From Sipunculus nudus (Eukaryota; Annelida; Sipuncula; Golfingiida; Sipunculidae), in contig CM049309.1 of the NCBI GenBank assembly GCA_026874595.1, positions 41,865,079 through 41,929,078 on the forward strand: a stretch of 64,000 nucleotides of DNA, given 5' to 3'. Positions 32,601 through 43,255 of this stretch are shown here, piece by piece (position 1 is the first letter of the stretch; each line of letters begins with the position of its first letter). The translations under genes and the position numbers were made by a program. The notes below the pieces were generated by a model that saw only the letters and a list, made by a program, of their open reading frames with translations, was not told the origin of the DNA and did no database searches.

Positions 32601-35600
32601 TTTTTGGCATACATATTAATCATGAGATGTTTCATCAGTTTCTGCAGACTGGTGGCGCCACCTGTTCTTTTTTATTTTTTTCTCTATTTTTGAGACCTTA
32701 AAAGATGCAGTCATCTGTAAAAAGGGCACAAATCGTAACAACTGGACCTAGAATCTTCTATTTTGACATGCGGGGAGGCCCATGAAAAGTCTCCTTGGAA
32801 ACCTGGAATCAGGTCTCTGTTACCCAGATTCTTCAAGCTATGGGGCTCTGAAGTATCCCCAAGAATAATGCAATGTATTTTTTCTATATTTTACAATTTT
32901 CTTTCTCTATTTTTGATACCTTAAAAGATGCAGTCATCTGATAACAGGGCACAAATCATAACCGCTGGACCTAGAATCTTCTTTCTTGACATGCAGAGAG
33001 GCCAATGAAAAGTCTTCTTGGAAACTGAAAATTAGGTCTCTGTTACCCAAAACCTCAGAGCTATGGGGCTCTGAAGTATCCCCCAGAATAATGCAAAATT
33101 TGATACAAAAGCTCAAGTATCTGAATAACCACTGCATTGATCACCAAGATTCTTTGCATGAATATTGATCATTGGATGTTCCATCACTTCCTGCAGAATG
33201 GTGGCGCCACCTGTATTTTTTCAAATTTTTGCAAATTTTTTTCTCTTTTTTTTCAAACCTCAATGAAACTATAATCTGTTAACAGGGCACAAATCTTTAC
33301 CACTGTTACCGGATTCTTCTAACTTGACATCAAGTGAGGTTCATGGAAAATCTCCTTGAAAACCTGAAATTAGGTCTCTGTTACCCATATCCTTGGAGCT
33401 ATGGGGCTCCGAAGTACACCCCAGAATAATGCAAAATATGATACAAAAGCTCAAGTCTCTGAATAACTACTGCATTGATCACAAGGATTCTTTGCATGAA
33501 TATTGATCATGGGATGTTCCATCAGTTCTTGCAAACTGGTGGCGCCACCTGTATTTTTTCAATTTTTACGAAATTTTTTCTTTATTTTTGAGACCTTCAA
33601 AGAAGCTGTCATCTGTTAACAGGGCACAAATCGTTACCGCTGGACCTGGATTCTTCTAACTTGACATCAAGTGAGGTTCATGAAAAGTCTCTGTGAAAAC
33701 ATGAAATTAGGTCTCTGTTACCCATATCCTTCGTAGTAAGTATCCCTCAGAATAATTAAAAATTTGATACAAAACTCCAGTATCTGATTAACCAATGCAA
33801 TGATCTCCATAATTCTTTGCAGGCATATTGATCATGGAGTGTTCCATCAGTTCCTGCAAACTGGTGGCGCCACCTGTATTTTTTCAATTTTTTAGGCATT
33901 TTTTCTCTATTTATGAGACCTTAAAATGAAGTGGTCATCTGTTAACATGCCACAAACTGTAACTGCTGTACCTAGAATCTTCTTACTTGACATCCAGGGA
34001 GACTAATGAAAAATCTCCTTGGAAACCTGAAATTAGGTTTCTGTTACCTATATTCTCCGAGCTATAGGGCGCATAAATACCCCCAAGAATAATTAAAAAT
34101 CTGATACAAACAAAAGCTCTAGTATCTGAATAACTAATGCCTTGAAAGCCATGATTCTTTGGATATATATTGATCATGGAGTGTTTCATCAGTTCCTGCA
34201 GACTAGTGGCACTCCCTGTATTTTTTTTCAAATTTTTACGCATTTTTTTCTATTTATGAGACCTTCAAATGAAGTTGTCATCTGTTCAAAAGCCCACTGA
34301 AACCCATTTCTAAGGACTTTTCACAAAATTCATGATTTGTTTGCACTCTGGCAGTCATTTTGCTCATTGTTCAACATTCCTTGAATTCAGCTGAGCGTCT
34401 TGGCCCATGGGCCACTTGTTATTAATGAAAACTCAGGACAAAATAAAAATATATACAATGCTGTGTTATGCTTAATCAAAATACTGAGGCGAAATGCAAA
34501 CTCTAAGGCATATAAACAGGCCATATACAGTTGAAATATACCAAAGCATTTACTTATTATATATAGTAGACGGTTTGCATTGAAGAAACATCTGGTCTCG
34601 TAGGTTCTCAAAAATATATTTTCTTAGCCAGGATAAGCTATACAATTTATTTAATGTTGTATTATGCAAATTCAAAATACAGGCTACTACATCTGATGAA
34701 TGGAGTGTTTGATTAGGTTGATAGAGCACAGTAAAGGGCCCAGTGTAGTGTGATTAGTTAATGCTGGGTGCTTTCATTGTCCAGTGTGCACTGGACAGAT
34801 TGCTTTGGCTTGAGCTTAACCTCTGGATCTCTTTGTTGATTCATTAAGTAGGCTTCGTCATTAAACATTGGACTGGTCCTTTGTGATAGTACACAGTATG
34901 TGGTGCATGTTATTGTCAGCTGATAGTAGAATGTGATGCTGCAGCCTATGTTGTAGTAGCTACGGGGGGGGGGGGGGCGGTATGGCCTGATAGTCACAGC
35001 TTTCTATGGGTTAATCAGTTGACAGTCAACAGTTGAGTCTTAGTTGTGCCACAGACTGTGTACAGAGCTCATCAAAGACTGCAATTCCCATTGAAAATCT
35101 GTTAAACCTACTTTTTTATTTGGGATTTTTTTAAATTAGCTTTTCATCGGTTAATTAATTGACAGTCAACAGTCGAGTTTTAGTTGTGCCACAGACTGTG
35201 TACAGAGCTCATCAAAGACTGCAATTCCCATTGAAAATCTGTTAAACCTACAATCACATTTAATTTCATATATAAATCAATTAAAGCTTGATTAGCCCAG
35301 GCCCCAGAGAACTGCTGAGTTAATGTTTTGATAAACAGGTTCTGAGTATACAGAATTGTGGCAAACCTAAACTTTTTTTTATTTTGGGATTTTTAAAAAT
35401 TATAATTTTTCTCTTAAAATATTACTCAGTATAAATTTGCAGATTTAATGTTTTAATGAACACTATGTTGTACTTATCCTGCTGGAAATAAATAATGCTG
35501 AACACATGTACACATGAACTGCATGAATGTATTGATAATAAAATAATTCAATTTATTTATATTTTAATAAAAAATAAAAGTAATAGTATTAGTAATAGAA

Positions 35601-38600
35601 GCCAAGTAATAGTAATAGTAGTAGTTATCAATGGGAAAATGCTGAAATAGTTTCAATTATAGTAACAGATGGAATACTTTAAGTACTATAATATATGATA
35701 TTATAAATATGTTATATATTACATATAATATCTTTCTATAATATGCTATAATACCATAACTAATATTATAAATTGAGATTAAAGTTTATTTAGAAATTCT
35801 AATGATATATGAAATACCCAAAAGTACTCATGAATTACTCATATGAGTATATTGAGTACTTTCAAAGTAGTCGAGTACAAGTACGAGTACTTTTGTGATT
35901 TTTTAAAAAGTACTCGAGTACGAGTACTGAGTACTCAAAAAAGTACTCATGAGTACGAGTACTATGAGTACGAGTACTTTTGGACCCAACTGTGCTTATA
36001 ACAATATGTATTATTATTTTGAGAAATATATCATTAGGCTCGAAAAGCAGTTAATTTCCTGACAATAATAATATTTAGACATAATTTAAATCTACTTCCA
36101 CAGGACGTTTGCCAGTGCACCTAGAATGAACGTTTATTTTTTTTGTATATAAAGTTCAGGAAGGGAACAAAGCGTGACCACAGATATATACATTTTCTTG
36201 CCACCCATAAAGTTTTATTGATTTTGTTATTATCAACGATTAAGGATAATATTCTCGTTTCCACAGAGGTCTCATGGACTATGACAAACCTATCGCTCAC
36301 TACTGGCCTGAATTCGCTCAGAATGGAAAAGAGAAGATCACAGTGAGGCATTTAATGTCACACCAGGTATGTGAACACATATTATCTAACACCAGGTATA
36401 TGATCACACATATAATGTCACGCCAGCTAAATGATCACACATTTAATGCCACGCCAGGGATGCAATTGATAACATTTATGCATCTTACGTTTAACAGTCG
36501 AGTTACATGCCCTTCTTGAAGAGTTGAATTCTTGGAAGACGAATTTGTTTCTTTCTTTTTTTTAATCAGGCCGGAGTGTCCGGAGTGGATGAAGAGTTTA
36601 CAATTTATGAAATTGTAGAAAACAACGACAAAGTTAGCAGAATACTCGCTAAACAGAAACCATACTGGAAAATCGGTGAGTTTAACTTGCAATCGTTTAG
36701 AATGTTAGGCCAAATATTTACAGCAATATATATCAACCCTGGAAGTACTTAAACGGGAATAATACTTAACTCAACACCTTGACTGAGATACAAAGCTATA
36801 CCTGCATGGAAACTTGTTTCAATAATTTTTGCCTCAGAAAGACACCGGAATACCATGAAAGAATACGAGATCCAGAAATACATGGTAATCTGACAACACT
36901 TAGTTGCTGTTGTGTTTATAATGTGATGATATGCCCAGAACACTAACACTGGTCCAGTAGCTGAACACAACATTCATTTTTCGAGCCTAGAACGAAGACG
37001 ACTGCAGTTGCATATCGTAAAGTAATTTTGAAACATTACCATGTCATGTTCGATACCTAGTGGTCATTTAAGGTACTACTGATGCTTTGTAATACTTGTA
37101 ATACATAACAAATGCAAATGCCGATATCATGTTTTTGCAGGAGAAGGGTTCGGGTACCACGCCTACACTATAGGAATGTACGCCGACCAGATAATCCGGA
37201 GAGTGGACCCGAAACACCGCGACATTGGTCAGTTCTTCAAAGAGGAAGTTGCCAAACCCTTTGGTATGAGACAAGACTCTTCATAATGCAGATTCAGATA
37301 TCAATTTAATAACACGAATATGACTTTCGGGGGTTCCTCGGTGGTATGACTCAATAATGGGATCGAATACACATCCAGGGCCTGCAGGTGCAGTAGTAAC
37401 CGGGCCAGGATATTAAATGTGACAAAGCCATGTCAAGAAGGCCGCAAAACCAGAATAGAATTCTGCAGCTGGACATAAACGTAGCTAAGCTAGTACTTTA
37501 ACAGTGGGGGCGGTTACCTCAAACAAAAAATAATGTTAATTTAGATATCAATTTAAAATCACGTGATGCAGGAAGTACAAAACTATTGTGCCAATTATAG
37601 CTGAACATATATGGAAGTAATTCCAAAAAGAGTCACAAAATGGCTTCCCCTTGGTTATGTAATGCTCTTTGTAGTGTCCATTAAACGTCACTCTAATGAG
37701 TAGAATTTCCTAAACTAATTAGTGAAATAAAAGGAAGACCGTAGATTTGTGATAAGAAAATTCCAATTATTTAATCAAATTGACAGCAAAGCAATGAAGT
37801 AAAGCTCATCCACTATAACGTATTATTTTCTTAATTTTGCTAGCCGCGCAACTGCAAGAATACTAAAGTGCGGATTTTAGGCACTGAATTAATAGCATAC
37901 AAACACACGTGTTCCCTCACGTGCATGTATGTTTCAGATAGAGCCTTGTTATTTTAAAGATATTTATCTATATATATATACAACACATTTTCTTTATATG
38001 GATACATGATGTATTTGCTTCTAGTGCAGTAGAAACGCACACGCGCACACATTTAATTTTTTTTGTATATAAAGTTCAGCTGAGAGCAATAATAATCAGA
38101 AGTAATGTTAATCACCAATGAATAATGCCGATATGCCAGCATTATGGTTTCCTGCTGCTCGGCGATGAATCATAAAATAAATAAATAAAAAAATTGTATA
38201 AAAATTACATTAAAGGGTGGCAGGAATATCACGCTTCTCAGGCATGGGCTATACACCGTAGTCGTCCCATGTCTCCTTTTATTGTTTAAAACGCTGCTTT
38301 GCATTGCGAGTTTCTCTATGCATGACCACTAGGGTGTGCACAGAGCAGAGAAATGTAATAAGACCAATGACAGCGTGGTACCGCATTGTGCATCCAGCTT
38401 CAAATTTTAAACATGCGACAACACCCGCTTTCGTTGATCTGATTACACTGGTTCTGGCACAGAGCCAAGAATCAGACCAAGAAGGGCGGATGTCTCGGTG
38501 AGTAGCGTAGGAACACCTGGAAGTTCATAGTTCAAAGAGGTTGATGGGTAAGGTGACAAAGCTGACCGGAGGCCTTGTAACTAAGAGCTTCACTGTAATA

Positions 38601-41600
38601 AAACAGCACCTGTTCTTTCTGCCATTGTTTCCAAAAGTGGACTCTGTAGAGCCGAAACTGAACTCACTGAACAGTTCTGATCCTTAAACATATCTTTTTC
38701 CTGTGTATTGATAGTCATAATTGGCGTCTGGTGCCTTGGAAAGAAATATTTGAACCATTATTTTAAAGGGGTCGAATAATCTATCTAACCACTACAACTT
38801 AAAGGTAATCCGTTAGAGCTTTTATAAAAAATAGGCCAGAAAACGTGGAAATCAACGCACACAGGCTGCTTTTTTGTTTATATCAACGTGTTTATAATAT
38901 GTAGGGGCCTGCCAAAATAATAAAAGTAATCTAACCAAGGGCATAAAATAAACCAGTGCTTTCAAATGGCGTTTTGCAACAAGCGACCTTACTACCTCCG
39001 CATATATGCAACCTACCACCATAGGTTACATGTTTTCCTGTTTGTCAGAATTGCTGTGTTTATAAACATGTTGTTGATAATCAGGTTCATACATCCTTCA
39101 CGAAGGCATTATTAGAATTTTTCACAACAAAAATTACCCTTAGATCATTAATATATACACAGAGGAAGCTAGAAATCACAAAAATTCTATTCAAAAGGTA
39201 GGTGAATGGGCACCTTTAAATATATGTGTGTCACAGTTTGTACCCAATAATCTTGAAAGAGACATTTGCGACATTCTTTTCTAAAGTTAATAGTAATAGT
39301 ACGTATCTGATGCTTTTGAAAATACATTTGCGACAATCTGTTACAATGATAATAGTCAAGTTTGTATCTTCTGCTTTTGAAACAGATATAAATTTCCTGC
39401 AAATTTGCGACATTCTATTACAATGATTTCTTCCATCTTGGAACACAGACATCGATTTCTTCATCGGGCTCCCACTGGAGGAGAACCACCGACACGCTCG
39501 GATTGTGCATGAGAGACCTCTGGAAATGTTTACCCCACCTTACTTTGATTTGGAATTTCTGAAATTGTATTGGAATATCATGACCACCGGAAGTGAGCTG
39601 ATAAATAAGTATTCCATTGCTCCCTCAACCAAGCCCGTAGAACATGTGGTAAGTCATCAAATAGTTGACATCTCCGTTTGTCTGTCTGTCTGTCTGTTTG
39701 TATATGTGCCCCTCATTCTCTCCCTCTCTGTCAGTGGCGTCAGTTTATCTTCCGGGGGGGGGGGGGGGGGGATGAGACACACACACAAACATATATACAC
39801 ATACCTCCTTTTAATATATTAGCGTCTGCATGTATTGTTATGGCCGCCTTGGGCGACTAAAAAACGACATTTTAATAGTAACAGTAAGTGCAACATTCGT
39901 GTACAATTGATTGATATTCATTTTAACCTCCCTCCTTCGAAGTGGGGTCCGATCAGAAAAACGCCAGCAGGAATATAAATATACTCCTTGATGTAGGTAC
40001 ATGTTAACTAAAAATGTCCACTTTTTACTACTTCAGTAGGTATAGACAGGCGTTTAGCGATATTCATATAGTCTGAGTTGCGGAGTTTTGTCAATCCAAT
40101 CACACTTTGTTCAGCGCCCCATTTTCCTGCAGAAATGTTTCAGTGCCCTTTGTAGCTTGGAGTTATCATGTTCCCTGGAGACAGTTTAGAGTAGCTGGTG
40201 CTTAATTCTGGCTGTAATCTTGTCTGAATGACATGAAGAATGCGAGGCTACGTCCGAAGAATTCTGTAACAAACTAAAATAACAATGTAAATAAAAAATA
40301 ATTGAAATGGGTGGCATTGATGGGGTGGTGGTGGGAAAAATAGCACGTAGCCCTATGCTATATGCATAGACCTTGTATATATATACTAAATCAGATTTCA
40401 AATATATTACAAGATACAAAAAGATTATAAGGTTTTTTTTTAAACTAAGGTACTACCTCCAGTATAAGTTATTCTAAAGTAGGTTTAGATATAATATGTC
40501 ATAGTAAACTCATAAATGGAACCAAAGTCTAAAATTCTAATATATCAATATATTTAATTTGCAATAAATTGATAATATTCTCTGAAAAGCAGTGGGGGGA
40601 GGGGGATTTCATTGACCCCCCACTGCCAAAAAGTGGGGTAGGGATATATATGCCCCCTATAGTGACACCCCTGCTCTCTGTCTCCTTTTCTGTTTCTTGT
40701 TCGCTCTCTCTGTCCGTGTTTTTCCCCGTCTCTGTCCATCCTTCTTTCTCTTTTCTGTCTCTCTCTCTCTCTTTGTCTCCGTCCGTCCGTCTGTCTGTCT
40801 CTCTCTTACTATTTCTTTGTGTTGTCTCCTGTCTCTGTCTCGAGGACCTCTCTCTCTCTCTTTCTCTCCTTATCTCTCTCTCGCTTTTCTGAGACACGCC
40901 GATCCTAATACCACCACTGGTGTGGATCAGGTTCACCCACAAACCTTAAACTCTTTCTCGCATGCAATTCCAACTCTCCACAAAATATCAGTTCAAACCA
41001 TTCAAAATATTATGAGATATCAATAACATGGACATATATTCCTTCGAACCAGACAGACAAACAGGCAGAAAGACAGACATCGATGATGAATACACGAACT
41101 CGGTTTTGCTAAAGTAATACCTGTTGGATTTCATGGGTAAATGCCTATTTTAAAGAATCTGTCACAGCTAGAGAATGTGGTAAACACGTAAACAATGTGG
41201 AAATAGCTAAATAACCTAAAAAAATCATTAAAAGCCTTATGCCCTGTGGGGTAGGCTTAAATATTTGTAAATGAAATTACCAACATATTTTCATATTTCA
41301 GCACGCTTTGAATAATCCTGCGGTCAGAGCCGTGCCTTGCGGTGCGTCCAGGGGTTTCGGCACAGCCACAGGACTGGCTAAACTCTACGGTATATTGGCG
41401 AATGGAGGAGAGCACAACGGGAAACGTCTCTTGTCACAGAAGGCTATTGACAGTATGCTGACAGAGGTGATTTCTGGGAAAGATAAAATACTCACTTTTG
41501 ATTTTGCTTATGCTAACGGCATGACTCTCAGAGATTCAACTTTGGTAAGTACTTGTTTCATATGTTTTTCTATATTTTGTTTTTATATGCTTTCCATGTC

Positions 41601-42165
41601 ATATGTTTTACATAATCTTTGTTGCAATCCGAGTAATAGTGTACTGTAACACCTTGGGTTGGAGAGCCGAACTGGCTAGGTTATGTCTTAAATATATTAT
41701 TCGTAGAAGTGAACGATTGATTGCTGGTAAGTTGTAAATATAGTCATTATAGAAATCTCCTCTGATAACGTGGCACTTGCGACATTTGCACATGACGTGA
41801 TCATAAATCATTACACACTTTCCTTTCAACACAATAAAACCGGAATGGAATTTTTTTACAGCTGGAAAAAAATATCTGAGTCGTACAAAATTTATTCAAA
41901 TATTTAAATCAGCTTGGACTGCAGTATCAAAGGAACAACAGTTGCATGGAGTTCATCAGTTTATTAAAATATACTTTTCTAACAGGGCAGCCGTATGTTC
42001 GGCACACCAGGATACGGGGGACAGATGGGGTATGGTGACGTCACACACAAAGTTGGCTGGGCCTACGTAACGAACCATGTGAAACCCTCGATACCAGGCA
42101 AGGATCCTCGGTACATGCCATTGGAACAGGCTATATATGACGTCATTCGAGATTTAGAGAAGTAG
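29506..42165 (+). CDS. Beta-lactamase-fold serine hydrolase, copy 3 (complete, 8 exons)
   Basis: Coding exons are 29506-29648, 31602-31793, 36267-36366, 36570-36675, 37141-37263, 39449-39648, 41302-41544 and 41986-42165. They total 1287 nt, or 428 residues plus stop, with every phase consistent and GT-AG borders. Residues 1-24 ([20 protein letters not shown]...) form a hydrophobic signal anchor, so the enzyme is probably membrane-attached or secretory/organellar. Motifs: SxxK at Ser96-Lys99 or Ser97-Gly100 (SSTK places the nucleophile at Ser96), GYHA at 185-188 in place of YxN, IGLP after residue 225, NGG in exon 7, and GYGG at 378-381 in place of KTG/HTG. Family: class C beta-lactamase / family VIII esterase-like hydrolases; the substrate is unknown and true beta-lactamase activity is not implied. 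ATG 29506 is chosen because it opens the conserved N-terminus shared with the copy 2 relic. Confidence 0.93.
30085..30150 (+). repeat. GT-rich microsatellite in intron 1
   Basis: Imperfect TGTGTGTATGTGTGTGTC repeats occur over about 65 bases. Confidence 0.8.
31285..31345 (+). repeat. Ghost copy of exon 2 acceptor region (copy 3)
   Basis: AACACATTGCTATGATATTA followed by CCATGAAGCATAGCGACACGG closely parallels the true acceptor and exon start at 31578-31620 (AACACATTGCCCTGATATTT, CCAGGAAACACATCGACACGG). The AG of the ghost is mutated to TG, so it is not a usable acceptor. Confidence 0.7.
31602..31793 (+). CDS. Copy 3 exon 2 (SxxK exon)
   Basis: The length is 192 bp and it encodes [20 protein letters not shown] through [16 protein letters not shown]. 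The borders TTTCCAG and GTACACG match copy 1. Confidence 0.92.
31958..34421 (+). mobile_element. HINE/pearl-like element, copy A (in intron 2 of copy 3)
   Basis: It starts TTTTTAGCTCAGCTGACTG with a hairpin (AGCTCAG...CTGAGCT), then a CCGTCCGTCCGTCCG microsatellite (32005-32045). Seven or so diverged tandem units of about 300 bases follow, carrying AACAGGGCACAAATCGTAA, AGGTCTCTGTTACCCATAT and GGTGGCGCCACCTGTATTT words. It ends with CAGCTGAG, a perfect palindrome TGGCCCATGGGCCA (34401-34414) and CTTGTTAT. Copy 1 lacks it, so insertion followed the gene duplication. It explains most of the 4.5-kb intron 2, compared with 0.65 kb in copy 1. There is no coding capacity. Confidence 0.8.
34422..35860. 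other. AT-rich part of intron 2, copy 3
   Basis: There is no coding sequence. A G-run lies near 34965-34977. AATAGTA-type low-complexity sequence occurs at 35540-35770. Confidence 0.5.
35011..35251 (+). repeat. About 100-bp direct repeat x2
   Basis: Two nearly identical copies, at about 35011-35111 and 35152-35251, share TTGACAGTCAACAGT, TTAGTTGTGCCACAGACTG and GACTGCAATTCCCATTGAAA. Each begins with a TTGACAGTCAA palindrome. Confidence 0.85.
35860..35995. repeat. AGTACTCGAGTACG-rich palindromic cluster (hAT-like end)
   Basis: GAGTACGAGTACT and its complement recur about ten times, ending AGTACTTTTGGACCCAACTG. Read from the right this starts CAGTTGGGTCCAAAAGTACTC, reminiscent of hAT transposon termini with clustered subterminal motifs. 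No matching left end was found in this intron. Confidence 0.45.
36267..36366 (+). CDS. Copy 3 exon 3
   Basis: The length is 100 bp and it encodes [16 protein letters not shown] through RHLMSHQ. The donor is CACCAG/GTATGTG; only one donor-repeat unit follows (36367-36470), compared with three in copy 1. Confidence 0.92.
36570..36675 (+). CDS. Copy 3 exon 4
   Basis: The length is 106 bp and it encodes [20 protein letters not shown] through PYWKI. The acceptor AATCAG follows a strong T-tract. The donor is GTGAGT. Confidence 0.92.
37141..37263 (+). CDS. Copy 3 exon 5 (YHA exon)
   Basis: The length is 123 bp and it encodes [20 protein letters not shown] through EEVAKPF. It is bounded by TTTTTGCAG and GTATGAG. 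Confidence 0.92.
39230..39448 (+). repeat. About 62-bp repeats abutting the exon 6 acceptor (copy 3)
   Basis: Three to four degenerate units (TTTTGAAA...TTTGCGACA...AATGATAATAGT) end in the exon 6 acceptor GGAACACAG. Confidence 0.65.
39449..39648 (+). CDS. Copy 3 exon 6
   Basis: The length is 200 bp and it encodes [19 protein letters not shown] to KPVEHV. The last two residues differ from copy 1 (LT). The donor is GTG/GTAAGT. Confidence 0.92.
39836..40380. other. About 540-bp insertion in intron 6, copy 3 only
   Basis: Sequences on both sides continue the alignment with intron 6 of copy 1 (near 4930-4965), but this block is absent there. I see no terminal repeats, tail or coding sequence that would identify it. 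Confidence 0.5.
40665..40890 (+). repeat. CT-rich simple sequence in intron 6 (copy 3)
   Basis: This is the homologue of 5236-5455. Open frames over it on both strands are compositional. Confidence 0.8.
41302..41544 (+). CDS. Copy 3 exon 7
   Basis: The length is 243 bp and it encodes [37 protein letters not shown] and [10 protein letters not shown] to LRDSTL. The borders are ATTTCAG and GTAAGT. Confidence 0.92.
41986..42165 (+). CDS. Copy 3 exon 8 (terminal)
   Basis: The length is 180 bp, ending in TAG at 42163-42165. It encodes [18 protein letters not shown] (GYGG where copy 1 has GHGG), [13 protein letters not shown] and the C-terminal DVIRDLEK. Confidence 0.92.
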   Translation, partial: GSRMFGTPGYGGQMGYGDVTHKVGWAYVTNHVKPSIPGKDPRYMPLEQAIYDVIRDLEK

Positions 42166-42206
42166 CCGCAAAAGTCATCATGACTAAGCCATAGATTTTG
42201 ATAAAC

Positions 42207-42535
42207 ATAAGATAAGATAAGATAAGATAACATTTATTAGCCTTCATTTCCAGGAATATGTTGTTGACTTGCAATTCATTGCATAAAAATAGATAAGTAA
42301 ATAGATAAATACATAAAAATAATACATAAACATACATTAAAAATAACACATAATATATAAACTATGCATGTAAAAATAAGCATGTAAAAAATGATAAAAC
42401 AGATAATTCTGCAGGTAAAAACACATAATTCAAAACATTAAATATCTAAGAGGGTTGTGAGTTAAAAAGTTTAATACTGTATGGTACGAGAGATTTTTTA
42501 AAACGAGTTGTTCTGGAGAATATTGTATCTAGGCA
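42207..42535 (-). mobile_element. 3'-end fragment of a CR1/L2-like LINE with (TTATC)n tail
   Basis: On the minus strand, it reads FSRTTRFKKSLVPYSIKLFN, the conserved C-terminal block of many LINE ORF2 proteins ('RF+NSF+P-AI+LLN'). An AT-rich 3' untranslated part follows, ending AATAAATGTTATCTTATC with five or more TTATC units. The copy 1 flank lacks it (GATAAACATA joins directly to the GCAACACA-equivalent), so this is a clean insertion after duplication. Confidence 0.8.
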
Positions 42536-43255
42536 ACACATTAGTATTTAAGGTCAAGCAAACCTATTAAAATCTAAAAAAATTATCATATGACATAATT
42601 GCCTTTGAAAAAAGATATTAATATCGATTTTACATAAACCGAACCTAATTCCTGGAGGAAAAAAAAACATTTTTTTTCTGTTTTATTTCCACAAAAAGGT
42701 TACGTTTATATACTGGTTCCCGATTTATTTAACGCACCCGTGTACGTAGAAGATACCGAAAAGGTTAGGAACCATTCTTTTACGGTTGCAGCCCTCTAGG
42801 TCACATGAAAGCAGATGATCCTAGAATATCTGTGTGCCCCACAACATATGCGTGGTAAATATGTTAAGAAAACAACGAGAGGAAATAGTTTTGAACCAGC
42901 CTAAAGAAAACTCTATTGGTTATATAATCATAAACATTGTTTAACAGACAAACCGTTAACCGTTTACTCTCAGCTGCACGATAAAACTGTGACCATTTCC
43001 TTCTTAGGAGTTTTGTAGGTCCTCTATGAGTTTTTTTTCTTTCAATGTTTTACCTCGGTACAGTGTATGGTTCTTGATATGAAAATAAAGAATGTTTCAG
43101 TTTTTGAATGTTTTGCATTACGTAAGGTGCCTATAGATTGGACAGCATGTTTTTTTATAAATCATACTAACATTAATCTGCACATTGGCCTTGCGATGGG
43201 GGCCTTCTTACGCAATGGTGAACATTTCATAAGTGTGCGGATGTATCGTCTACAT
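42536..43255. other. Copy 3 3' flank, no gene seen
   Basis: It aligns with 6770-8096 downstream of copy 1, minus the blocks at 6925-7295 and 7780-8045. There is no supported gene. Confidence 0.5.
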
